NCBI GenBank assembly: GCA_900079685.1
Contig: LT599018.1
Coordinates: 1,200,970-1,264,969 of the forward strand
DNA length: 64,000 nucleotides
Source: an uncultured delta proteobacterium
GTDB taxonomy: Bacteria; Desulfobacterota; Desulfovibrionia; Desulfovibrionales; Desulfovibrionaceae
Reading direction: 5' to 3'
Below the pieces are notes generated by a model. It made no database searches, was not told where the DNA came from, and saw only the letters and a program-made list of their open reading frames with translations. Below are positions 23,967 through 33,190 of this stretch, in pieces; within the stretch, counting starts at the first letter, position 1, and every line of letters begins with the position of its first letter. The translations under genes and the position numbers were made by a program.

Positions 23967-25241
23967 TCAGCCCGCCACACCGCACCAGTCGATGATGGTC
24001 ATGGCCATTATTTCCGTGGCAGCGAGCACGTCGTTGCAGTTCACGTACTCGTTGGTCGCGTGCATCTGTTCGGTCAGGCCCGGCCCGAAAATCAGGGTCG
24101 GGATGTGCGCGTCGTTAATCAGGTACCGGATATCCGCCGCGCCCTGGCGGCCGGTTATCTGCGGCTCGCGTCCCACTGTTTTGACGAAGTTGGCGCGCAC
24201 CAGCTGCACGATGGGGTCTTCCACCGGGATGGCCGCCGCCTCCCCGCAATACCCGTCGAACACGATGTCCGGCAGGTGGTCTTTCAGCCAGGGGTCGGTT
24301 GCGCAGGCGGTGTGGATCTGCCGGATCAGGTCCTTTTTCACGTCGTCGGTCTTCTCGCCGGGCAGGGTGGCGAAGCTGCCTTGCAGTTTGCAGGAATCCG
24401 GGAACGCGCTGGGGAAGCTCCCGGCCTCGATCATGGTGACCATGCAGGGCAGGGAACTGAGGAGATGAGGATACAACGGGTGGGATAAGGAAGCGATGCG
24501 GATGGCCTCCAGGTCCGCCACGGCCTGGATGATCCGCTGGGCTTTCTCGATGGCGTTCACGCCTTCGTACCGCCGCTGGATGCCCGCTTCCTTCGTTCTG
24601 AACGTGATGGTGAACCACACCCGCCCGATGCAGGCGGGCTGCACGTGCATGCTGCTCGACTCGCAGCAGATGGCCGCATCCGCCGTGTAACCGCGCATGA
24701 TGGCAGCCAGCGTGCCGTTGCCGGTCTGCTCCTCGTCCACCACGTACTGGAGCACCACGTCGCCTTGCAGCTTCACCCCGAGATCGCGGAGGATTTCCAC
24801 CGCCATGGTCATGGCCGCGGCCCCGCTCTTCATATCCGAGGTGCCCCGGCCGTACATCTTGCCGTCCTTGACCACGGCCTTGCCCGGCGGGGTGTGCCAG
24901 GCCTCTTCCAGGCCGAAGGGGATGGTGTCCACGTGCCCGTTGAACAAAAGGGATTTCCCGCCGCCCTCGCCTTTCAGGCGCGCCGCCAGGTTGGGACGGC
25001 CCGCGTACGGCTCGTGGCTCGCGATATAGGCCGGGTGGGTGGCGAGTTCCTTGGCGTCCAGATCCCACATATCCGGTTTGATGCCCATCTTTTTCAGACG
25101 GGCCGCGATGATCTTCTGCACACCGGCCTCGTTGCCGGTGATGCTCTCGGCGGAGACGATGTCCGCCAGGAATTGCAGGATGTCCTTTTCCCGTTTTTTT
25201 ACAGCCTGGGAAACCTTTTCACGTAACGTGTCTACTGCCAT
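23967..25241 (-). CDS. M20-family metallopeptidase/deacylase (ArgE/DapE type)
   Basis: The 424-residue enzyme has the two-zinc M20 pattern: LLFNGHVDTIPFG (His and Asp ligands), GTSDMKSGAAAM (bridging Asp), DEEQTGNG (catalytic and ligand Glu), and an inserted dimerisation domain. M20 enzymes remove acyl or aminoacyl groups from amino acids or cleave ureido-type compounds. AAAGGAG precedes the start, 11 bases after the PreA-like gene. The partnership with a dihydropyrimidine-dehydrogenase-like protein and a PLP enzyme recalls the ygeX-ygeY region of E. coli, where an M20 protein accompanies a diaminopropionate lyase, but the substrate here is unknown. Confidence 0.88.
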   Translation of the reverse strand: MAVDTLREKVSQAVKKREKDILQFLADIVSAESITGNEAGVQKIIAARLKKMGIKPDMWDLDAKELATHPAYIASHEPYAGRPNLAARLKGEGGGKSLLFNGHVDTIPFGLEEAWHTPPGKAVVKDGKMYGRGTSDMKSGAAAMTMAVEILRDLGVKLQGDVVLQYVVDEEQTGNGTLAAIMRGYTADAAICCESSSMHVQPACIGRVWFTITFRTKEAGIQRRYEGVNAIEKAQRIIQAVADLEAIRIASLSHPLYPHLLSSLPCMVTMIEAGSFPSAFPDSCKLQGSFATLPGEKTDDVKKDLIRQIHTACATDPWLKDHLPDIVFDGYCGEAAAIPVEDPIVQLVRANFVKTVGREPQITGRQGAADIRYLINDAHIPTLIFGPGLTEQMHATNEYVNCNDVLAATEIMAMTIIDWCGVAG

Positions 25242-25252
25242 GGGTCACTCCT

Positions 25253-26425
25253 TTATTGAAGGGAAAGGGCTCCGTTCGGGCACATTTCAACGCACAGCCC
25301 GCACCCGTCACAGGTTTCGGGCGTCAGGGACAGCTTGGGCGAAAATGCCAGCGCGCCGTAAAAACAGGCGTGCTCGCACAGTTTGCAGCCGCCGGTTTTC
25401 AGGTTCACGCATTTTTCCGGATCCACCGCGATGGTAAGCGACGGCGCGGCGGCCATTTCCTGGATGGTGCGGATATAAGGCAGCGCCTTGCCCCGGATTT
25501 CCTCCAGCGAGGCGATCCCCTCGCGGTCCATGTACGCCGCGAGGTCCTCGGCGATAATGCGGAACTGGTCGTACCCCTTCCACATGACCGCCGTGCAGAT
25601 CTGCACGGCCGAGGCTCCGATCATAATATACTCGACCACGTCTTCCCAGGAGGAAACGCCGCCCACAGCCATGATGGGCGTCTTCACCGCGCGGGCCACT
25701 TCCGAGACGTGCCGCATGGTGATGGGTTTGATGGCCGGGCCGGAATACCCGCCGTACGCCGCGAGTTTGGGGCGGCCCGTTTTGATGTCCACCCCGGCGA
25801 AGGACCGCACGGAGTTGCCGATCACGATGAAATCCGCCCCGGCCTTTTCCGCGGCCTGGGCCATGGGCACCATGTTGTGCGTGGTGGGGGTGAGCTTGAT
25901 GCCCACGGGCAGCGTGACCGCCTTTTTCAGCGCGGCTACCTGCTTGAAGCAGGAATCCGGGTCGTTCCCCATCTGGAAGCCGACCTTGTCCGCCCCGAAG
26001 GGCATGGGACAGGACACGTTGATCTCGAACATCACGGCCTTGCCGCTGGCCTCGATCAGCTTGGCGACTCTGGCGGTATCGTCCGGGTCCGGCTGCGCAA
26101 CGACGCTGGCAATGACCTTGTTGCCCTCGGACGCGGCGACGGTGAGTTCCTTTTCCAGCCATTCCTCAATGGGCATGGTGGTATACAGTTCGATATTCAC
26201 CATGCCGATGGGCTTCTTGCCGTCCGGCTTGATGAGCTTCATACGGCCGCAGCGCGGATGCTGCGCCCAGGTCGCGGGCGGGCCGAAGGTTTTGGGCACC
26301 ACGGCGGCGGCCCCGCCCTGCCAGGCCATGAGGGACCGTTTCCCGTCCCAGCCGGGCGTGGCGGAGGCCAGGATAAGGGGGTTGCGAAACGTCACGCCGG
26401 CAATGGTCACTTCCAGGTTTGCCAC
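25253..26425 (-). CDS. PreA-like dihydropyrimidine dehydrogenase/dihydroorotate-dehydrogenase-fold protein with 2x[4Fe-4S]
   Basis: The 390-residue protein joins an FMN-binding TIM barrel (about residues 1-300, with NVSCPMPFG and KLTPTTHNM) to a C-terminal ferredoxin domain. One cluster motif is CVNLKTGGCKLCEHAC and the other is CDGCGLCVEMCP. This matches PreA, the catalytic subunit of bacterial NAD-dependent dihydropyrimidine dehydrogenase. The GTG start at 26425 has AAGGAG six bases upstream and removes an implausible 40-residue extension. Its usual partner PreT is absent nearby, so it may use another electron partner or act on a different substrate. It is first in the PreA/M20/cupin operon. 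Confidence 0.87.
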   Translation of the reverse strand: MANLEVTIAGVTFRNPLILASATPGWDGKRSLMAWQGGAAAVVPKTFGPPATWAQHPRCGRMKLIKPDGKKPIGMVNIELYTTMPIEEWLEKELTVAASEGNKVIASVVAQPDPDDTARVAKLIEASGKAVMFEINVSCPMPFGADKVGFQMGNDPDSCFKQVAALKKAVTLPVGIKLTPTTHNMVPMAQAAEKAGADFIVIGNSVRSFAGVDIKTGRPKLAAYGGYSGPAIKPITMRHVSEVARAVKTPIMAVGGVSSWEDVVEYIMIGASAVQICTAVMWKGYDQFRIIAEDLAAYMDREGIASLEEIRGKALPYIRTIQEMAAAPSLTIAVDPEKCVNLKTGGCKLCEHACFYGALAFSPKLSLTPETCDGCGLCVEMCPNGALSLQ

Positions 26426-26468
26426 AAGCTGCTCCTTGTCTCGTTGATGGTTCCCGGTCTGAAAAACA

Positions 26469-26500
26469 AAGAACCGCACGCCCGAAAGCGCGCGGTTCTT
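26469..26500 (-). terminator. Terminator after the PLP-enzyme gene
   Basis: AAGAACCGC and GCGGTTCTT pair perfectly, and on the minus strand the stem runs into TTTGTTTTT. It lies just past the PLP-enzyme stop at 26508 and before the PreA-like gene, so the two are separate transcription units. Confidence 0.88.
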
Positions 26501-26507
26501 ATAGAGG

Positions 26508-27977
26508 CTACGCCGACAGACCGGTGCCTTCGTTGAATTCCTCAATCAACTCGTCGATCCGGGCGGCCTGTTTGTGCACCGCGCCCCAGGTGCCCTCGTA
26601 GTCGTACCAGAGTGCGTCCAGCTCCGCGGCCGTCCTGCCCTGCTGCTCGACCCAGGTGTAGTACTTGAGGTCGTGAATCCGCTTGCGGCCCCTGTGGGTG
26701 AGTTCTTCCATGCAGTCCGTGCGCACGCCCATGAGGTGCCGTCCGAAGTCCAGAGCGGCCCTGTTCATGGAATACGCGCCTTCGGCCGCCGCCAGTTCCG
26801 TGACCCGCGAGCCGTACATGACCGCCGAATCCGTCAGGACCGTGGCCACCACGTCATCCTTGGTCAGTTCGTAATACTTGGCGGTCTTGATGGCGCAAAG
26901 CACGTTGGCGATCCCGGAGATGCCCAGAAGATCGAGCTGCGCGATCACTTCCGGGGCCACCCCGGCTTCCTTCGCAAGGTATTCGCGGCCTTCGGGTTCG
27001 CTGAACATGCGGAGCAGGCGCTGGCTGTCGTTATCGTCGATGGCGATGACGAGGTCCGTGTTTTTGATGTTGTGGATCCAGGGAACGTGCTTGTCCCCGA
27101 TGCCTTCGATGCGGTGCTCGCCGAAGCCGTTGTTCAGCAGCGTCGGGCATTGCAGGGCTTCCCCGACGGCCAGCTTCATCTGCGGGTATTGCTCTTTCAA
27201 AAAGTCGCCGCAGCCGATGGTGCCGGCTGAACCGGAGGTGAAGCAGGCGGCCGCGAGCCTGCCGTTTGCGCCCTTGATGCGCTCGAACGTTTCCGCGATG
27301 GCGTTGCCGGTCACTTCATAGTGCCAGAGGTGGTTGCCCATCTCCTCAAACTGGTTGAAGATCATGACGTCTTCGCGGGTGTTGCGCAGCTCCCAGGTTT
27401 TATCGAAAATTTCCTTGACGTTGCTTTCGGTTCCCGGCGTCGCGATGACCTCGCTGGCCACGGTTTCCAGCCACTCAAACCGCTCCTTGCTCATGCCCGC
27501 GGGCAGAATGGCGATGGAGTACACGGACAAAAGCTGCGAGTTGAACGCGCCGCCCCGGCAATAGTTCCCGGTGGAGGGCCAGCAGGCCTTGTGGTACGTG
27601 GCGTCGAACTGCCCGGTCACCAGGCGGGGAACCAGGCAGCCGTAGGAAGCCCCGACCTTGTGGCAGCCGGTCGGGAACCATTTGCCCACCAAGCAGACGA
27701 TCCGCGCGTCAACACCCGTGAGGGATTTGGGCAGTTCGATGGCGTTCGTGGTTCCGAAGCCGCCGCCGGATTCCGTGGGTTCGTTTTTCCAGGTAATGCG
27801 GAAAAGGTTGAGCGGGTTGATATCCCAAAGTCCAACGCCCCGCAGCTTTTCCCGTGTTTTTTCCGGGATGGTCTCGGGGTTTTTCATCTGTTTGAATGTC
27901 GGTATGACAACGTTGTGTTCCCTGGCTGACCGGATGTTCCTTTGCAGACGCTCTCTGTTCACCGCTAAATCAATCAC
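26508..27977 (-). CDS. Fold-type II PLP-dependent enzyme (tryptophan-synthase-beta/threonine-synthase superfamily)
   Basis: The 489-residue product has the fold-type II phosphate-binding loop SxGN (WPSTGNYCRGGA) and a Lys in TGCHKVGASYGC that may carry the cofactor. It is longer than ordinary cysteine synthases and resembles uncharacterised lyase or mutase-like members. The GTG at 27977 is the likely start because AGGAG lies seven bases before it, and an upstream ATG at 28046 would add 23 atypical residues. It has its own terminator, so it is not strictly in the downstream operon although it may be in the same pathway. Ammonia-lyase or beta-replacement chemistry is plausible. Confidence 0.75.
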   Translation of the reverse strand: MIDLAVNRERLQRNIRSAREHNVVIPTFKQMKNPETIPEKTREKLRGVGLWDINPLNLFRITWKNEPTESGGGFGTTNAIELPKSLTGVDARIVCLVGKWFPTGCHKVGASYGCLVPRLVTGQFDATYHKACWPSTGNYCRGGAFNSQLLSVYSIAILPAGMSKERFEWLETVASEVIATPGTESNVKEIFDKTWELRNTREDVMIFNQFEEMGNHLWHYEVTGNAIAETFERIKGANGRLAAACFTSGSAGTIGCGDFLKEQYPQMKLAVGEALQCPTLLNNGFGEHRIEGIGDKHVPWIHNIKNTDLVIAIDDNDSQRLLRMFSEPEGREYLAKEAGVAPEVIAQLDLLGISGIANVLCAIKTAKYYELTKDDVVATVLTDSAVMYGSRVTELAAAEGAYSMNRAALDFGRHLMGVRTDCMEELTHRGRKRIHDLKYYTWVEQQGRTAAELDALWYDYEGTWGAVHKQAARIDELIEEFNEGTGLSA

Positions 27978-28091
27978 AAACCCACTCCTGCTGAATATTG
28001 CGGACCAAAACACGGAGGCCGGTAAGGCCTTCATCAGCATATGCAATCAATATATCGCGGGAAATAGCAAGCGTTTTTTCATGCGGGACAA

Positions 28092-28121
28092 GCCGCCCGG
28101 ACGGTACGCCGTCCGGGCGGC
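28092..28121 (-). terminator. Hairpin after kup
   Basis: GCCGCCCGGACGG (28092-28104) and its exact complement (28109-28121) form a 13-pair stem with TACG loop 32 bases past the kup stop. No immediate T-run follows, so it may be an inefficient terminator. Confidence 0.6.
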
Positions 28122-28152
28122 CGCCGTGTTCACGGCAAATTTTTGCGGGCGG

Positions 28153-30048
28153 TCACAGCTTGAGCCGCGTGCCGATTTCCATGACTTTCGACGAGGGGAT
28201 ATTGAAAAATATCGAAGCGTCCCAGGCGTTCCTGCTCAAGAAGTCGAACAGCGCCCTGCGCCAGGGCCGCATGGCCTCATCGTGCCCCTCGGCGGGCAGG
28301 AAGGTCTCGCGCCCGAGGTAAAAGGTGGCGTCGCCGAGATACACCCCGGAATCCTTCGATTCCTCCATGACGGCGACCATGTCCGGCTGTTCCATATAGC
28401 CGTAGGAAACCGCCATGCGGTAAAAACCGATATCCTTGTCGTCCCCGTTCACCATGATGCGGTTGCCCGCCCGCGCATACGGCGCGTTGACCGTCCGTAT
28501 GGTCAGCAGAACCACGGTCTCGGGCACCGCGTGCACCAGCGTGGAAAACGTCGCCAGCGGGGGCGGGGTCAGGTTCTGGTTCATGGTCATGAAAACGCCC
28601 GTCCCCGGGCTTCTGGCGAACACGTCCTGCCGCAGGAAGCTGAGGAACTCGGCAAGCGGCATACTGATATGCACGAAACTGTCGGCCAGCCTCGCGCGCC
28701 CTTTCTGCCAGGTCGTCATGACGGCGACGATCAGCACCGAGGCCAGAAGCGGCAGCCAGCCGCCGTCGAGTATTTTGACCAGGTTCGCGCCGAGGAACGG
28801 CAGGTCGAACAGCAGGAACAACAACAACAGCGGGAGCGCCCGCCACAGCGGCCAGCCCCACACGAAGCGCGTCACCGCGAAGTAGAGGATGGAAGTAATC
28901 CCCATGGCGCCGGTAACCGCCAACCCGTAAGCCGCCGCAAGGCCGCTCGAGCTTTCGAAGATGAGGACCAGGGCCACGCAGGCGAGCATGAGGATGGTGT
29001 TGATGGTCGGCAGATACACCTGCCCCCTGGTGGAAGACGAGGTGTGCACCACCCGCATGCGCGGCATGAACCCGAGCTGCATGGCCTGCTGGGTGAGGGA
29101 ATAGACGCCCGTTATCAGGGCCTGGGAGGCGATGACCGTGGCGGCCGTCGCGAGTACGAGCATGGGGATGAGCAGCCCCTCGGGCACGGAACGGTAAAAG
29201 GGGTTGTGGGCCGCATCGGGATTGTTGAGAATCAGCGCGCCCTGGCCGAGATAGTTCAGCACCAGGGCCGGGCAGACCACCACAAACCAGCTGTTGCGGA
29301 TGGGAAGGCGGCTGAAGTGCCCGAGATCCGCGTACAGGGCCTCCCCCCCGGTGATGCACAAGACAACCGTGCCCAGCACGACGAAGCCGTGAATGTGGTT
29401 GGCCGCGAAATAGGCGAGCGCGTGGTGCGGGCTGACGGCCAGGAGCACTGTGGGATGCTTGAGGATATTGATGATCCCTATCCCGGCGAGGGTTGCGAAC
29501 CACAGCAGCATGACCGGGCCGAACACATTGCCGATCCGCGCCGTACCGTGCTTTTGCAACAAAAAGAGAACGACCAGGATGACGCAGGTGATCGGCACGA
29601 CGAAGGGGTCCGCCGCCGCGGTCGCCACCCGGAGCCCCTCCACGGCGGAAAGGACGGAGACCGCCGGGGTGATGATGCCGTCGCTGTAGAGCAACGCCGC
29701 GCTGCCGAGGGCGAAAAAGGGCAGCGCCTTGAAAAGCAGCTTGTCCGGCGTCTTTTCTATCGCTTCGCGCACAATGGACAACAGGGCGAAGGTGCCGCCC
29801 TCGCCGTGGTGGTCGGCCCTTGTCACGAAGCAGACATACTTGATGGTGATGACCACCATCAGGCTCCAGAAAATCAGGGAAAGCACGCCCATCACGTTGA
29901 CGTGGTTCACCGCGATGGCATGCGGGCCGTGAAAGCATTCCCGGAGAGCGTAAAGGGGGCTCGTGCCGATATCGCCGAAAACGACGCCCAGCGCCGTCAC
30001 GGCCACGGCGGCCATTGTTGACGGCGTATTGTTCTTCTTCCCTGACAT
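28153..30048 (-). CDS. kup: Kup-family potassium uptake protein
   Basis: The 631-residue membrane protein has the KUP/HAK/KT family N-terminus (ALGVVFGDIGTSPLYALRECF) and about twelve membrane segments, followed by a cytoplasmic C-terminal domain. It imports K+ with protons. The ATG at 30048 gives the normal N-terminus (MSGKKNN); an in-frame ATG 14 codons upstream at 30090 is possible, and neither has a strong ribosome site. It stands alone among catabolic clusters and is probably a housekeeping gene. Confidence 0.93.
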   Translation of the reverse strand: MSGKKNNTPSTMAAVAVTALGVVFGDIGTSPLYALRECFHGPHAIAVNHVNVMGVLSLIFWSLMVVITIKYVCFVTRADHHGEGGTFALLSIVREAIEKTPDKLLFKALPFFALGSAALLYSDGIITPAVSVLSAVEGLRVATAAADPFVVPITCVILVVLFLLQKHGTARIGNVFGPVMLLWFATLAGIGIINILKHPTVLLAVSPHHALAYFAANHIHGFVVLGTVVLCITGGEALYADLGHFSRLPIRNSWFVVVCPALVLNYLGQGALILNNPDAAHNPFYRSVPEGLLIPMLVLATAATVIASQALITGVYSLTQQAMQLGFMPRMRVVHTSSSTRGQVYLPTINTILMLACVALVLIFESSSGLAAAYGLAVTGAMGITSILYFAVTRFVWGWPLWRALPLLLLFLLFDLPFLGANLVKILDGGWLPLLASVLIVAVMTTWQKGRARLADSFVHISMPLAEFLSFLRQDVFARSPGTGVFMTMNQNLTPPPLATFSTLVHAVPETVVLLTIRTVNAPYARAGNRIMVNGDDKDIGFYRMAVSYGYMEQPDMVAVMEESKDSGVYLGDATFYLGRETFLPAEGHDEAMRPWRRALFDFLSRNAWDASIFFNIPSSKVMEIGTRLKL

Positions 30049-30244
30049 GGCATCCCGCTTGGCTTTCCGTGTGAAAACAAAACCCGGCATCGGACCGTCG
30101 CGTGTCGCCGGGGCGTATACACAGCTATACCATCTTGCGGGAGAAAAGGAATGGCGGGCGCGGAAAAATCATGCGCGGCAAACAGGATGCCTCACGTGGC
30201 ATGACGGTCGAACCGCCGTTTTCCAAGGCCGGGCGGCAAAAAGC

Positions 30245-30429
30245 GGCGCCCCCGGGCGGGGCCGGGAGCGTCCAGACTGATGACAAACCCCGCAAAGCCG
30301 TGGTTTGTGAAGGCACGCCCACTCCGGCGCTTAACGGCGGCAATGAATGCCGCCTACGCCTCCGTGGCGGGTTGTTGTCAAAGAGGACTTTGTCAACAAC
30401 CTCGGCGCCCCCGGGCGGGGCCGGGAGCG
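30245..30429. repeat. Two identical 26-base GC-rich repeats flanking small hairpins
   Basis: A 26-base sequence beginning GGCGCCCCCGGGCGGGGC occurs at 30245-30270 and again, unchanged, at 30404-30429. Between them lie GGCGGCA/TGCCGCC and a GTTGTTG...CAACAAC hairpin (about 30371-30400). The approximately 430-base gap between kup and the M20 gene contains no supported gene. The pattern suggests an intergenic repeat element (REP-like) or a decayed duplication. The strand and function are unknown. Confidence 0.6.
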
Positions 30430-30476
30430 CCGGATGAGGCCAAAACACAACGCCGCGATTTATAACGATACGCCCG

Positions 30477-31931
30477 TCATAGCGGATCTACCGGCGTTTG
30501 GGACGGTTTTTGCAAACCCTGGCGGCAATCCTCCTGGCTGTACTTTTCCATGAGCTGCCTGTTCGTTTCAAGCGGCGGCGGGATGGTATCGGGAATAAGC
30601 GATTTGTAAGACCGGCCCCGCATCCGGGTTTTCTGTTCCGCCCAGGCGGCGGCCAGCACGTCGGGTTTGGCCGCGAGATCCGCGGCGGTCCCGGCCAGGA
30701 TTTTCGCCGCGTACCCTACGCTCCGCCGCCCTATGGAACTGCCGACAATGGCGGTAACCGTCCAATGGTGCAGAGGGCCCGCAAAAATGCCCGGCCGGAA
30801 CATGGCCGTCGGGGCGAACCAGGAATATTCGGAAATGTCGCTCACGCCCGAATCCTGCGTGCACGGCAGCCTCGGTTCCTGGGTGATGCCCACCGGCTCC
30901 CTGCCGGCGCTTCGCTGCACCTCTTTCGCGAAAGCCTGCTCCTCCCCGGTCACGGGCATGGCGCCGACGGCCAGGTAATTCTCATGCATGAGCTGCCCCA
31001 GCGTTTCATTGGGAATTTTCTCATGGATGGCCGTCAGCAGTTCGGAGCGCACCTCCGTGCCCGTGGCCATGGCCGCGCCTTCCGCGCATCTGTCCAGGCG
31101 TTTCAAAAAATCTTCCATGATCTCGGTGGTGGTAAAACGGCCGATGAACCAGGCCGTGCTTCTGTCCGGCACGACGACCGGGAATTCCGGCCCCACATCG
31201 GAAAAGGTGTAGTTGAAAGTGTTGGGTCTGGAATCCACGCCCGGCTGGATGTGCTCACGCATCATCTCCGCGGCCTGCCCCATCAGCACGGCGCCGTCCA
31301 GGGCGCTTCTCCCGTTCCAAGGGGCATTGCCGTGCGCTGTTTCCCCGGAAAAATGGTACAGCTTGCTGAAATACGCATTGCTGGCTCTGGCCACGAACGT
31401 TTCAAAACACGAGGGGTGCCAGTCCAGCATGGCGTCGAGCCCGCTAAACAGACCGGCGCGGGCCATGAAGGGTTTGCCCACGCAAAGCTCCTCCGCGGGC
31501 GTGCCGAACAGCTTTACGGTGCAGGCAAAGCCGAACCGTTCCGCAGCGTAACGGACCGCGACCGCCGCCGCCAGGGCCGCCGACCCCAGAAGGCAGTGCC
31601 CGCATCCGTGGCCGGGCGCGCCCTCGCGGACCGGCTCTTTGTGGGAAACGACCTTCTGGGACAGGCCCGGCAAACTGTCATACTCCGCGCTGAAGCCGAT
31701 GACGGGCTTGCCGCTGCCGTAAGTCGCCACAAAGGCGGTGGGCATGCCGGCCACGCCGGATTCCACCGCAAAGCCGTGCCTGGCGGCAATGCCGGTCAGG
31801 ATTTCCACTGCCTTGAACTCCTGCATGCCGAGCTCGGGGTTGTGAAAAAGGGACATGGCGCAGTCGACGAATTCCTGCCCGTTTACATCGATCCATTCAT
31901 TGATGAACTGCCGCACTGCCTGTATATCCAT
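30477..31931 (-). CDS. M20-family amidohydrolase, AbgB-like
   Basis: The 484-residue enzyme resembles AbgB, the B subunit of p-aminobenzoyl-glutamate hydrolase, and other M20D amidohydrolases. Visible features are HNPELGMQEFKA, GFSAEYDSLPG, the Cys-His metal motif GHGCGHCLLG, and HWTVT near the end. Such enzymes release an amino acid from an N-acyl or aminobenzoyl conjugate. GGTGGAG precedes the start at 31931. It is last in the Dpp operon after another M20 peptidase, so imported peptides or amino-acid conjugates are the likely substrates. No AbgA or AbgT gene is seen. Confidence 0.85.
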   Translation of the reverse strand: MDIQAVRQFINEWIDVNGQEFVDCAMSLFHNPELGMQEFKAVEILTGIAARHGFAVESGVAGMPTAFVATYGSGKPVIGFSAEYDSLPGLSQKVVSHKEPVREGAPGHGCGHCLLGSAALAAAVAVRYAAERFGFACTVKLFGTPAEELCVGKPFMARAGLFSGLDAMLDWHPSCFETFVARASNAYFSKLYHFSGETAHGNAPWNGRSALDGAVLMGQAAEMMREHIQPGVDSRPNTFNYTFSDVGPEFPVVVPDRSTAWFIGRFTTTEIMEDFLKRLDRCAEGAAMATGTEVRSELLTAIHEKIPNETLGQLMHENYLAVGAMPVTGEEQAFAKEVQRSAGREPVGITQEPRLPCTQDSGVSDISEYSWFAPTAMFRPGIFAGPLHHWTVTAIVGSSIGRRSVGYAAKILAGTAADLAAKPDVLAAAWAEQKTRMRGRSYKSLIPDTIPPPLETNRQLMEKYSQEDCRQGLQKPSQTPVDPL

Positions 31932-32041
31932 ACTATCTCCACCGTGTTTTCGTTGCGCGCCAAAGGCCTTACTCTTGGCGCCGTCTGTGTTGTACCGGAC
32001 CGGAAAGACGCATCCGCGCCTGCCGCTCGTAACCGGCCCGC

Positions 32042-33190
32042 TCACAGTGCCGCGAGAATGCGGACCAGCAAGGCCATCCTGTATGGAACATGATCGACAA
32101 AAAGATGTTCCCCCGGATTGTGCAACAAAGCGCCTATGACCCCGAGGCCATCCAGCGTGGGCGTTCCCGCGTTGAACGTGTAGTTTCCGTCGCTGCCGGA
32201 ACCGACGGCATGCCGGGTCAGCGAAAATCCCAACCCTTCGGCCAGCGCGTTTACCGTTGCGAACAATGCCTTGTTCTTTGCATCAAAAACAAGCGGCTGC
32301 TTGTTGACGCCGCCCGTTATTTCCAGCCGCATGCCCGCCAATTTCGGCTGCAGGCCTTCAATAGCGGTTGCCACGCGGGCCAATTCTTCCAGGGTTGCGG
32401 CGCGGGCCTCTACTTCCAGCTCTCCCTCGCCGGGTATCATGGACATACGCCGGTTCCCGGCGGCGAAATACGTGGGAGAAACCAGAACGTTGCGGTCATA
32501 ATCGTTCAACGCGGCCAGTTCGCCCACCTGATGCGCCAGTTCCGTGACGGCGCTGGCGCCGTCTTTCGGGGCAAGGCCGGAATGGGACGATCTGCCGTGG
32601 GCCTTGACCGTATACGCGGCCCGGCCCAGGCGGCTGACCTTCACGCCGCGGTAATCCTGCATGCCCGGTTCCAGGATCAGGGCGTATCGACTGTTGCGCG
32701 CCACCTCTTCCATCAGCGCCCGGGAGGTGGGGCTGCCCGCCTCCTCATCCGCGTTCACGCAAAGGATAATCTTTCGTCGCAGCGGAATACGCAGTTTTTG
32801 CATGAGCCGGACCGCATGCCAGGCCAGAACCAGCCCGCCCTTCATATCGGCGGCCCCCGGCCCGTAGGCCTTGCCGTCCGCGACCTTCCAGGGCATGGCC
32901 GCAAGGCTTCCCATGGGGAATACCGTGTCGTAATGCCCCACGAGCATGAGCGCGTCATCGCCTTCGCCGTATTCCGCCACGAAGTGGTCGCCGCATTCCG
33001 TCTGCGGGAAGGTCCGCACACGGAACCCGAGACCGGCGAACAGCTGCTGGAAAAACCGGCCGCACGCGTCGGACGCCGCCTTGTCGCCGTATGTCGGCGA
33101 TTCCAGCAGGACGGCCTTCTCCAAAAGGTTCAGGAACGAACCGGTCTCCTGTTCCGCAAGGTCAAGCAATTTTCCGCTGTCCGGCATCAT
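32042..33190 (-). CDS. M20-family peptidase, carboxypeptidase G2-like
   Basis: The 382-residue enzyme carries the M20 zinc pattern (LMLVGHYDTVFPMG, GAADMKGGLVLA, NADEEAGSPTS) and resembles glutamate carboxypeptidases. It should remove a C-terminal Glu or similar residue from a small peptide or conjugate. The start overlaps the end of the preceding ATP-binding gene by 29 bases, so translation is probably coupled. An adjacent second ATG at 33187 is equally possible. It has no obvious signal peptide and would act in the cytoplasm on imported material. Confidence 0.85.
   Translation of the reverse strand: MMPDSGKLLDLAEQETGSFLNLLEKAVLLESPTYGDKAASDACGRFFQQLFAGLGFRVRTFPQTECGDHFVAEYGEGDDALMLVGHYDTVFPMGSLAAMPWKVADGKAYGPGAADMKGGLVLAWHAVRLMQKLRIPLRRKIILCVNADEEAGSPTSRALMEEVARNSRYALILEPGMQDYRGVKVSRLGRAAYTVKAHGRSSHSGLAPKDGASAVTELAHQVGELAALNDYDRNVLVSPTYFAAGNRRMSMIPGEGELEVEARAATLEELARVATAIEGLQPKLAGMRLEITGGVNKQPLVFDAKNKALFATVNALAEGLGFSLTRHAVGSGSDGNYTFNAGTPTLDGLGVIGALLHNPGEHLFVDHVPYRMALLVRILAAL

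Noticed and set aside
27658-30021. Long plus-strand frame opposite kup and the PLP enzyme
   Set aside because: Low-complexity His/Asp/Arg/Gln-rich translation, no start context, and it spans two unrelated real genes.
30245-30429. Direct repeats considered as ends of an insertion sequence
   Set aside because: The space between them is about 130 bases, no transposase fragment is visible, and no target-site pattern was found.
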